In this document: piece after piece, positions 23,787-30,976 of the stretch | Numbering within the stretch: position 1 is the first letter of the stretch | Layout: each line of letters begins with the position of its first letter | Program-made: the position numbers and the translations under genes | The notes under the pieces: generated by a model | What the model saw: only the letters and a program-made list of their open reading frames with translations | Database searches by the model: none | Told to the model about the DNA's origin: nothing | Origin: JAHTBL01 sp038532735 | GTDB taxonomy: Bacteria > Pseudomonadota > Alphaproteobacteria > Rhodobacterales > Rhodobacteraceae | Length of the DNA: 64,000 bases | Direction of reading: 5' to 3' | Assembly (NCBI GenBank): GCA_038532735.1 | Contig: JBCBAC010000008.1 | Coordinates: 1 to 64,000, forward strand

Positions 23787-23815
23787 ATCGCCACGACATG
23801 CGAGACCTTAAAACG

Positions 23816-23847
23816 AAAGAAGCAGCGACCCTTATCGCTGCTTCTTT
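23816..23847. terminator. Bidirectional terminator between the DUF1289 gene and dps
   Basis: AAAGAAGCAGCGA and TCGCTGCTTCTTT pair perfectly over 13 bases with a six-base loop. The A-rich and T-rich ends allow it to work on both strands, serving the two convergent genes. Confidence 0.85.
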
Positions 23848-23882
23848 GTATCTGGGTGCCGGTTAAGGTGCCTGGATAAAAG

Positions 23883-24353
23883 CTAAGCCAGATGGCTGCG
23901 TAGGAACCACGCGAATTTCTCGTGCGTCTGACCGCGCGCAATGCACAGATCCTCGGTCAGAGTATCGCCATGCTCTGCTGCAAGCTCCCCTGCCCCGGCC
24001 AGCGTCGCCGCAAGCGTTTCCTGCGCGATCTGCATGGCCTTAATCATCTCGCGGTCACTGGCGTGACCGTCATGCTCATCAATCTTGGAGCGTTTCAGCA
24101 CCCCTGCCAATGTGCCTTCGGCATGCCCGTCCAGCGCCTTCACACGCTCCGCCAGATCGTCCTGCGCGGTGAAGTGATCTTCATAGATCTCCTGAAACAG
24201 CGCGTGCAGCGGACCAAAGGCCATGCCGGTCACGTTCCAGTGGAAATTTTGCGCCAACATCGTGGTTACGGCGGTTTCCGCAACGGATTGGTTCAGGGCA
24301 TCAATGATCAGAGTGCGCGCGTCAGTCGACAGCGCTTGGGCTGCTTGGGTCAT
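23883..24353 (-). CDS. dps: Dps-family ferritin-like protein
   Basis: A 156-residue Dps protein forming a dodecameric iron-storing shell. AQNFHWNVTG and LFQEIYEDHFTAQDDLAERV are the ferroxidase signature (His in HWNV, Asp/Glu in the second helix) contributed across subunits. It oxidises Fe(II) and stores Fe(III), protecting DNA from Fenton damage. Its upstream region holds an Irr-type palindrome at 24453-24469, so repression under iron limitation is expected, opposite to the uptake genes around it. Confidence 0.93.
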   Translation of the reverse strand: MTQAAQALSTDARTLIIDALNQSVAETAVTTMLAQNFHWNVTGMAFGPLHALFQEIYEDHFTAQDDLAERVKALDGHAEGTLAGVLKRSKIDEHDGHASDREMIKAMQIAQETLAATLAGAGELAAEHGDTLTEDLCIARGQTHEKFAWFLRSHLA

Positions 24354-24452
24354 GCTAAATTCTCTTTATGAGTTTAGTTTGCTGGCGTGTGACGTGCACT
24401 GGCTGGCTGACGAGTAGCAAGATACTTAGTCAGCAGATGAAGGCAAGAACTT

Positions 24453-24469
24453 TTTAGAATTATTCTAAA
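24453..24469. promoter_or_regulatory. Irr-type iron control element upstream of dps
   Basis: TTTAGAATTATTCTAAA, a 17-bp palindrome, matches the iron control element bound by the haem- and iron-sensing Irr repressor of alphaproteobacteria. It lies about 100 bases upstream of dps and overlaps the stop of the next gene. A half-match to the other iron box (TTAGTCAGC at 24426-24434) lies between it and dps. Confidence 0.8.
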
Positions 24470-24887
24470 TCCGATCAAAACACTCGGATATTTGCTTGAT
24501 CAAAAAGGCCACCAATCGGCGGTGTGGCAAGGCCACGCGCGACTGCAACAAGAAGCTCAGGCTCGCGGCATCGCCGCGCGCGCTGGCGATGCCCAATTGC
24601 ACCAACCACGCCTCGTCAAAGGACAGCTCAGTCACGCCGGGCGCGTGCAGACGCACCGGTTTGCCCACCGCCTCCCCCAGGCAGCGCATCAGCGCTTCGG
24701 CATAGGCCTCCTGCGTTGCACCGCGCGTGGTCTGTAACAGCGCGCAGGCCTCAAACAGATCAGCCCGCGGCTTGGACCGGCAGCCCATCGCGACGAAGCG
24801 CAAGTGGTTGAGAAAGTTGAAAGCGTCCGCGGAAAGAGGGGGCGTTTGGGGGGCCTCGACCCATTGATCTGATCTGAGGGGCACCAT
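24465..24887 (-). CDS. Hypothetical protein, possible member of an iron-locus family
   Basis: A 140-residue soluble helical protein. KPVRLHAPGVTELSFDEAWL near residues 76-95 aligns without gaps, by eye, with part of the gene co-translated with hemP (21701), and the following LGIASARGDAASL resembles the 160-residue protein at 6498. It is divergent from the DUF1111 gene with about 70 bases between them, and its 3' end overlaps the Irr-type palindrome. The function is unknown; its neighbours suggest iron. Confidence 0.7.
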   Translation of the reverse strand: MVPLRSDQWVEAPQTPPLSADAFNFLNHLRFVAMGCRSKPRADLFEACALLQTTRGATQEAYAEALMRCLGEAVGKPVRLHAPGVTELSFDEAWLVQLGIASARGDAASLSFLLQSRVALPHRRLVAFLIKQISECFDRI

Positions 24888-24941
24888 GTCGCGGCCAACT
24901 CCAACGGTAGCAACCCGGAATCAGGTCGCCAAATTAAATTC

Positions 24942-24957
24942 CTGAGTATATTTATTG
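24942..24957 (+). promoter_or_regulatory. Weak iron-box variant directly before the DUF1111 gene
   Basis: CTGAGTATATTTATTG shares CTGAG-TAT-TTTA with the variants at 21179 and 28594 but has a one-base shift in the core. It ends only three bases before the ATG, leaving no visible ribosome site. Either the transcript is leaderless or the match is fortuitous. Confidence 0.3.
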
Positions 24958-24960
24958 GGT

Positions 24961-26484
24961 ATGAACAAATTCACAAGCATAAGTCTGACGTTTTCCTTCG
25001 GCTTTTTGTCACAGTTTGTTGACGCTTCCGAGGCGCTGCGTGATTTACACATGTCGGTTGTGCCCCGCACCGCCGAAGAAACCGCGCGCATCGACGCCAT
25101 CACTGTGCCGACCCAGACTTTCGACAAGGCCGAGCCGTTTGAGGCGAATGCGGCCGGAGCAGCAACCGTGCGCCCTAGTGACACGACCAATGCGTTCAGC
25201 CAGCCCTCTGCCAATGTGAGTTTCGAGCGAGAGCTTGATTTCAAGGTCGGCAACGGTCTTTTCAACAAGCTCTGGGTCTCTTCGCCCTCATCTACCCTCG
25301 CCTCGGACGGCTTGGGTCCGCTTTATAACGCCCGCTCGTGCCAGCGCTGCCACCTCAAGGACGGGCGCGGCCATCCGCCAAAAGGGCCGGAGGACAGCGC
25401 TGTGTCAATGCTGCTGCGCATTTCGATCCCCGTAGGTGATACAACAGACGACATTGAGGCGTATTTCGCGACCGAGCCCGATCCGGTTTACGGGCTGCAG
25501 ATCCAAGACCTCTCAGTGGCAGGCCACCCCATCGAAGGCCGCATGCAGATCACCTATACCGAAGAGATAGTTGCGCTGTCGGGCGGCGAGACCGCGAGCT
25601 TGCGCAAGCCGACCTATGACATCACCGATCTGGGCTACGGCCCGCTGCACCCGGATGTAATGATCTCCCCCCGGGTAGCACCGCAGATGATCGGGCTGGG
25701 CCTGCTGGACGCGATCCCCGCCGCTGATATCCTGAAACAGGCCGATCCGGAGGACGCCGATGGTGACGGCATCTCGGGCCGCGCACAAATCGTGATGTCG
25801 CGCGAATACGGCGTGCCCATGCTCGGCCGGTTCGGTGTGAAAGCCGAACAGCCTTCGATATGGGAGCAATCGGCTTCCGCCTTTCACGGCGATATCGGCA
25901 TTTCCACCACGCTCTTCCCCGATGGCGCGGGCGAATGCATGGATCTGCAAGCCAAATGTCAGGCAGCACCAGATGGCAACACTGCAATCCACGATAATGC
26001 CGAGATCAGCGATGAGGCCCTTGAATTCGTCGCGTTCTATTCCTCGAACCTGGGCGTTCCCGCGCGCCGCGATGTCGATGACCCGACCGTCCTGAGCGGC
26101 AAGCAGGTCTTCTACCAGACCGGCTGCATCGCCTGCCACACGCCCAAATACGTCACCCATCGGCTCAGCGATCAGCCCGAACAAAGTTTCCAGCTGATCT
26201 GGCCGTATACCGACATGCTGCTGCATGACATGGGGCCAGGATTGGCCGACAACCGCCCGGTGGCCCGCGCCAATGGGCGCGAGTGGCGCACGCCGCCGCT
26301 CTGGGGGATTGGGCTGACCGAGACCGTCTCCGGTCACACCTATTTCCTGCATGATGGTCGCGCGCGGTCCCTGCTGGAGGCGGTTCTCTGGCATGGCGGA
26401 GAAGCCGAAGTCCAGAAACAAGCCGTCATCGCCATGCCCCCGGCGGACCGTGCCGCCCTCATCCGTTTCCTTGAAAGTCTCTGA
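24961..26484 (+). CDS. DUF1111 dihaem cytochrome c (putative thiol oxidoreductase)
   Basis: A 507-residue exported protein (signal peptide ending near VDASEA, residue 24) with two haem-binding CxxCH motifs: CQRCH at 127-131 and CIACH about 260 residues later. This is the DUF1111 family, often annotated as thiol oxidoreductase and distantly related to MauG and dihaem peroxidases. DUF1111 genes commonly sit with imelysins, as here, where the next gene follows after three bases. A role in periplasmic iron oxidation or electron transfer linked to iron uptake is inferred. ATG 24961 starts the signal peptide directly. Confidence 0.88.
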   Translation: MNKFTSISLTFSFGFLSQFVDASEALRDLHMSVVPRTAEETARIDAITVPTQTFDKAEPFEANAAGAATVRPSDTTNAFSQPSANVSFERELDFKVGNGLFNKLWVSSPSSTLASDGLGPLYNARSCQRCHLKDGRGHPPKGPEDSAVSMLLRISIPVGDTTDDIEAYFATEPDPVYGLQIQDLSVAGHPIEGRMQITYTEEIVALSGGETASLRKPTYDITDLGYGPLHPDVMISPRVAPQMIGLGLLDAIPAADILKQADPEDADGDGISGRAQIVMSREYGVPMLGRFGVKAEQPSIWEQSASAFHGDIGISTTLFPDGAGECMDLQAKCQAAPDGNTAIHDNAEISDEALEFVAFYSSNLGVPARRDVDDPTVLSGKQVFYQTGCIACHTPKYVTHRLSDQPEQSFQLIWPYTDMLLHDMGPGLADNRPVARANGREWRTPPLWGIGLTETVSGHTYFLHDGRARSLLEAVLWHGGEAEVQKQAVIAMPPADRAALIRFLESL

Positions 26485-26487
26485 CCT

Positions 26488-27456
26488 ATGCGCCTTTCTT
26501 TGATCCTGTCCCTCGTCGCTGCCCCGGCCCTCGCGGATATTCCATCGACGATTTCTGACCACATTCTGCCGGGGCATGAACGGCTCGCCAGCAGCACCGC
26601 TGCACTGGCCGACAGCGCGCGCACCGATTGCAGCCCCGAGGCCGTGACGCCTGCCTTTCATGAGGCCTATGATGCGTGGATTGCGATCTCTCACATCCAG
26701 TTCGGGCCGATCGAGGATCAGCAACTCTCTCTTGCCATGGCGTTCTGGCCGGATCCCAAAGACCGCACGGGCCGCGCCCTGTCGCGCCTCGTTGAAGCGC
26801 AAGATCCTATCATTGACGACGCCATCGCGTTCAACGAGGTGTCCGCCGCCGCGCAGGGTTTCACCGCGTTGGAGCGTCTGCTCTATGAGCCGCAAACCGA
26901 CACCGCCTATGCGTGCCGCCTCACGGCTGCGATTGCCCAAGGCCTTGCCGACAAGTCGCGCATCATTGCCGAGGGTTGGCCCGCTTATGCCGACCTAATG
27001 CTCACCGCGGGCGAGGATGGCAACACCCGCTTCCAGACCCCGCTTGAAGTAAAGCGCGCCGCGTTCACCGCGCTTTCCACCGGATTGGAGTTTCTGCATG
27101 ATGCGCGGCTCGGACGGCCCCTTGGCACGTTCGACCGCCCCCGTCCCCGCCGCGCCGAGGCGCGCCGATCAGAGCGCAGCGTGCGCCACATCACGCTGGC
27201 GCTGAGCGCGCTCGAAGACCTCGCCACGCATCTCTCAACCGGCCCCACACCCGAGACGACCGACGCATTCACCCGCGCCAAAGCCCAGGCCGCAGCGCTA
27301 GACGATCCCGCACTGGCGGGCGTTGCCGAACCCGGCAAACGCATCCGCATCGAAGCGCTGCAGGTTAGCGTCGGTGAAATCCAGGCCGCCGTCATCAACG
27401 AGATTGGCGTGCCGCTTGAGGTCACCGCGGGCTTTAACGCGCTTGATGGCGACTAG
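26488..27456 (+). CDS. Imelysin-family protein lacking the motif histidine
   Basis: A 322-residue imelysin-like periplasmic protein with a short signal peptide (LILSLVAAPALADIP). It is one domain shorter than the first imelysin. Where imelysins have GxHxxE it reads GFTALERLLYEP, with Thr in place of His and Glu kept, so its metal site may differ. It begins three bases after the DUF1111 stop and is followed within two bases by the DUF1513 gene. This DUF1111-imelysin-DUF1513 order is a recurring iron-related cluster. Confidence 0.88.
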   Translation: MRLSLILSLVAAPALADIPSTISDHILPGHERLASSTAALADSARTDCSPEAVTPAFHEAYDAWIAISHIQFGPIEDQQLSLAMAFWPDPKDRTGRALSRLVEAQDPIIDDAIAFNEVSAAAQGFTALERLLYEPQTDTAYACRLTAAIAQGLADKSRIIAEGWPAYADLMLTAGEDGNTRFQTPLEVKRAAFTALSTGLEFLHDARLGRPLGTFDRPRPRRAEARRSERSVRHITLALSALEDLATHLSTGPTPETTDAFTRAKAQAAALDDPALAGVAEPGKRIRIEALQVSVGEIQAAVINEIGVPLEVTAGFNALDGD

Positions 27457-27457
27457 G

Positions 27458-28531
27458 ATGCCGTCCCGCCGCCACTTTCTGGCTGGTGTCGCAGCAGCGG
27501 GGGCTGCGCCCGCCTTCTCCTGGGCCGCCGTTGGCAATCCCGATGTGCTGTCGGCGGCGCGCATGCCAGACGGCACTTATGTGCTGGTTGGCCTCACCCG
27601 AACCGGCGATATCGCGTTTCAGATCCCCCTACCCGCACGCGGCCACGCTGCCGCCGCCCATCCGCATTTCGCCGAAGCCGTCGCCATTGCCCGCCGCCCT
27701 GGCACTTTCGCCAAGGTCATTGACTGCGCAACGGGCAACGTCAGCCAAACTCTGACCGCGCCGGAGGGGCGGCATTTCTATGGGCACGGCGCGTTCTCTG
27801 CCGATGGCACCCTGCTTTTCACGCCCGAGAATGACATCGCCACCGGCACGGGCCGCGTCGGCGTCTGGGACCGCTCGCTCGGCTATCTGCGCATCGACGA
27901 GGTTCCCTCTGGCGGCATTGGCCCCCATGAAATCCTGCGCCTGCCGTCCGGCGATCTGGCGGTAGCCAATGGCGGAATTCGCACCCATCCGGAAAGCGGG
28001 CGCGAAAAGCTCAATCTGGATACGATGCGCGCGAACCTGACGATCCTGTCCCCCTCCGGCCAGTTGCGCGATCAGGCGGAGGTGCCAGCACACCAGCGCC
28101 ACAACTCTCTCCGTCATATCGCGGCCAGCCCGGACGGCACCGTCATTTGCGGATTTCAATGGCAAGGCGATCCCTATGATGCGCCGCCACTTGTTAGCTT
28201 TTACAAAGGCGCAGGCCAGCTGCGCCCTGCCCGGATGGATGAGGGCGATCTGCGTGTTCTCGATGGCTATATCGGCAGCGTCTGCACGATGGGCGCTGCG
28301 GGGTTTGCGGCATCCTCCCCCCGCGGTGGGCGCGTGCTGACCTTTGATGCGCAGGGCACACAGACCGGATCACATCGCGCGATGGATGCCTGCGGGTTGG
28401 CGCAAGCAGGGCCAACCACCTGCCTTGCCACCGACGGGCTGGGCGGCTTTTTCAACGTCACCGCCTCCGAGATGCGCAAAAAGACCGCGCATGCGCTGGC
28501 CTTCGACAATCACCTCGTCTCGCTCGGCTAG
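27458..28531 (+). CDS. DUF1513-family periplasmic protein
   Basis: A 357-residue protein of the DUF1513 family, probably a beta-propeller. The N-terminus is a twin-arginine signal (SRRHFLAGVAAAG). Conserved-looking stretches are GRHFYGHGAFSADG and HNSLRHIAASPDG, histidine-rich as expected for a metal- or cofactor-handling periplasmic protein. ATG 27446, which overlaps the imelysin stop, is an alternative start. It belongs to the DUF1111-imelysin unit. The biochemical role is unknown. Confidence 0.85.
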   Translation: MPSRRHFLAGVAAAGAAPAFSWAAVGNPDVLSAARMPDGTYVLVGLTRTGDIAFQIPLPARGHAAAAHPHFAEAVAIARRPGTFAKVIDCATGNVSQTLTAPEGRHFYGHGAFSADGTLLFTPENDIATGTGRVGVWDRSLGYLRIDEVPSGGIGPHEILRLPSGDLAVANGGIRTHPESGREKLNLDTMRANLTILSPSGQLRDQAEVPAHQRHNSLRHIAASPDGTVICGFQWQGDPYDAPPLVSFYKGAGQLRPARMDEGDLRVLDGYIGSVCTMGAAGFAASSPRGGRVLTFDAQGTQTGSHRAMDACGLAQAGPTTCLATDGLGGFFNVTASEMRKKTAHALAFDNHLVSLG

Positions 28532-28593
28532 CGCGCCTGCTTCATGCGGAGATATTGCGCATTTGATCCACGTCATATCACTTTGCTTATGCC

Positions 28594-28609
28594 CGCCTAA
28601 AATGCTCAG
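28594..28609 (-). promoter_or_regulatory. Iron-box variant upstream of the dihaem peroxidase gene
   Basis: Read on the minus strand, CTGAGCATTTTAGGCG. Its 15-bp core TAAAATGCTCAGGTA (plus strand, 28598-28612) is identical to the one upstream of the FecB-like gene at 21183-21197. It directly precedes the AAGGAGG ribosome site of the plus-strand gene, a position suited to repression. Confidence 0.45.
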
Positions 28610-28624
28610 GTAAGGAGGCCCCCT

Positions 28625-29785
28625 ATGATCGGTTTCAGGAAAATCGCGACAAGCCTGACCCTTTGCGCCGGCGTCTCGCTCGCAGCGCTGGTTGCCGCGC
28701 ATAGCGCCGATCCCGTGCCGCCCACCACGGTGGAGGATCTGGGCGCGCTGCTTTTTCATGACGTGAACCTGTCGGCCAATCGCACCCAATCCTGCGCCAC
28801 TTGCCATGATCCCAACACCGGCTTCGCCGATCCGCGCGGCATGGCGTCGCCGGGGGATGACGGTGTCTCCCTCGGGGATCGCAACGCGCCAACCGCAACT
28901 TACGCCGCGTTCACGCCGCCCTTTCACCGCAACGAGGACGGCAAATGGATCGGCGGGCAGTTTCTGGACGGGCGCGCCTCCAGCTTGGCTGATCAGGCCG
29001 GGGGACCACCGCTCAACGCCATCGAAATGGGCATGACCAGCCGCGCCGCCGTGGTTGCGCGCCTGCTGGAAGACCCGCTCTATCAGGCCAGCTTCCCGGC
29101 GCTTTTCGGCGCCGATATCTGGGACAACCCGGACCGCGCCTATACCGCGATGACCGACGCGATTGCCGCCTTTGAAGGGACCGAGATTTTTGCGCCATTC
29201 GATTCCAAGTATGACCGTTTCCTGCGCGGCGAGGTGGAACTGACCCGCGAAGAAGACCTGGGCCGGCTGCTGTTCTTCTCGCAGCAATTCACCAACTGCA
29301 ACATGTGCCACCAGCTGTCGCGCAGTCAGATCGACCCGCAAGAGACATTCACCGACTACAGTTACCACAATATTGGCGTGCCCCAGAACATCGCCTTGCG
29401 GGCGATGAATGGCGTGCCGCAAGGCACGATTGACGGTGGCCTTCTGGACAATCCGCTGGTCGACGATCCGGCAGAGCGCGGCAAGTTCCGCACCCCGACC
29501 CTGCGCAATGTCGCCGTGACAGGGCCTTACATGCATAACGGTGTGTTCGAGGACCTGCGCACCGTGATCCTCTTTTACAACCGCTATAATTCCCGCTCGG
29601 AAGCGCGCCAGATCAACCCCGAAACCGGCGCGCCTTTTGGGCCGATCCCGGTGCCCGAAACGCTGTCTGAAGAAGAGCTCACCCACGGCCCCGCCTTGGA
29701 GGACGCGCGCATCGACGCCCTTGTGGCGTTCCTCAAAACACTCACCGACGCCCGGTATGAGCATTTGTTGAAGGTGGATCGGTAG
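28625..29785 (+). CDS. Dihaem cytochrome c peroxidase/MauG-family protein
   Basis: A 386-residue exported protein with two CxxCH haem sites, CATCH near residue 58 and CNMCH near 227, in the layout of dihaem peroxidases and MauG. LFHDVNLSANRTQSCATCHD at the first haem and GKFRTPTLRNVAVTGPYMHN near residue 290 are family marks. The signal peptide is MIGFRKIATSLTLCAGV onward. AAGGAGG precedes the ATG. It could reduce peroxide or oxidise a partner. Its place after the imelysin block and behind an iron-box variant suggests a periplasmic redox step in iron uptake. Confidence 0.88.
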   Translation: MIGFRKIATSLTLCAGVSLAALVAAHSADPVPPTTVEDLGALLFHDVNLSANRTQSCATCHDPNTGFADPRGMASPGDDGVSLGDRNAPTATYAAFTPPFHRNEDGKWIGGQFLDGRASSLADQAGGPPLNAIEMGMTSRAAVVARLLEDPLYQASFPALFGADIWDNPDRAYTAMTDAIAAFEGTEIFAPFDSKYDRFLRGEVELTREEDLGRLLFFSQQFTNCNMCHQLSRSQIDPQETFTDYSYHNIGVPQNIALRAMNGVPQGTIDGGLLDNPLVDDPAERGKFRTPTLRNVAVTGPYMHNGVFEDLRTVILFYNRYNSRSEARQINPETGAPFGPIPVPETLSEEELTHGPALEDARIDALVAFLKTLTDARYEHLLKVDR

Positions 29786-30134
29786 TCTTATGAGTTCAGA
29801 ACGGGATTTTGCGAGTCGGCGGGGATATCTGACGCAACAAGTCCCCACCCTTTTGTCGCCTCAGCGAGAGTGATTTGACCCACTGATATCCCCTGAAGCG
29901 AATTTTTCACGCCTTCGCGGCACACTGCGCGTCGAAAGACGTCTCATATACTTCAATTGGAGTATATTTCTCTTTTTTCAGTAGATTAGGCCCTTTGCGT
30001 CTCTATCGTCTCGCCAAACCACGCGTCATCACGCGCGGTTTTGTTGAAGAAAGTTTCGGTCGGCAGGGTGCCTGTGTCTCAACAGGCCAGCTGCGCGACC
30101 GAGTGCCAGATAAAGAGGGCTGAAGGAGTAAACT
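29786..30134. other. Intergenic region with an imperfect hairpin
   Basis: No gene is visible in these 349 bases. AAACC-A-CGCG and CGCG-C-GGTTT (30016-30040) form a hairpin with one mismatch followed by TTGTT, which could end transcription. An A+T-rich stretch around 29945-29990 may hold the promoter of the lipoprotein gene. Confidence 0.4.
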
Positions 30135-30530
30135 ATGATCAAGAAAACCGTTGCCACCGCAACGATGCTAATTGCGCTTGCGGGCTGTGAAGTGCCGACA
30201 GAGGATGCAGGGGATGACTTTACGCGTGTGACTGACGCAGCCACGTTCCAAACCGCTGTTGTCGGCAGAAACCTCAACAACGTGAACGATCCGGCTTCCA
30301 TGTTCTTCCGGTTGAACGCTGACGGAACCATGAGTGGTGATGTCGGTCGCGGGGCTCTCGCCGGGACATGGGCGTTTCGCGATGGATATTGGTGCCGGAC
30401 ATGGACGGCTGGCTTGAAACCGGAAAGCCTGAATTCCGAGGACTGCCAATTGGTCGAGTTGGGTGCAGGCCAAGTCGCGTTGAGCCGCGAACGCGGTGCG
30501 GGCAACCGAGGTATCTATGTCATCCAATAA
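30135..30530 (+). CDS. Small lipoprotein, function unknown
   Basis: A 131-residue protein with a lipoprotein signal: TATMLIALAGC places the lipidated cysteine near residue 18. The mature part includes FFRLNADGTMSGDVG and GTWAFRDGYWCRTW, a pattern of repeated strands resembling small beta-barrel lipoproteins that display aromatic residues. GAAGGAG precedes the ATG. It stands alone, with non-coding DNA on both sides. No specific function can be assigned. Confidence 0.8.
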   Translation: MIKKTVATATMLIALAGCEVPTEDAGDDFTRVTDAATFQTAVVGRNLNNVNDPASMFFRLNADGTMSGDVGRGALAGTWAFRDGYWCRTWTAGLKPESLNSEDCQLVELGAGQVALSRERGAGNRGIYVIQ

Positions 30531-30976
30531 TACGGGCTGACGGGGATTTTCTGATGACCCCCTGCATGGTCATTTCATAAGCGTTGCGGGACGCGATGTG
30601 ACGGACAAACCGTTGAAGCTGCGTCCCGCTAGCGCGCATAGCCCGGTGAAGCTCGGGCAATCAGACTCGACGAAATGTCTGACATCACACCGCTGCGGCT
30701 GACCAATAGACTTTGGTTCCATTGGCGCTTCACCTTGTTTCAGACCTTGGATCACCCGAAGACGCTTTCCCAAGAAAAGTAACGGCCAGCTTCAACCCTG
30801 CATCACTTTCCTCCCTCCCAGGTGGGGCGACTTGCCACGGGTTTTGCCCTCCTCAAATTCTTGCATCGAAAAAGAGATTGGTATACCGCGGCATACAATA
30901 TGCCCGCCGATGCCAGCGTTTCCACGAAGACATACGTCGGTCAGCCCTGCTTTTTGACGAATCCCACGAGGCCGAT
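30531..30976. other. Leader region upstream of aconitase B
   Basis: These 446 bases have no supported gene. The aconitase frame stays open to 30713, but that stretch is cysteine- and arginine-rich and unlike AcnB. No iron-box, Irr palindrome or known riboswitch was seen. The long leader might contain a regulatory RNA structure, but I could not identify one. Confidence 0.4.

Noticed and set aside
30570..30773. Minus-strand frame in the acnB leader
   Set aside because: Short, without ribosome site or family resemblance.
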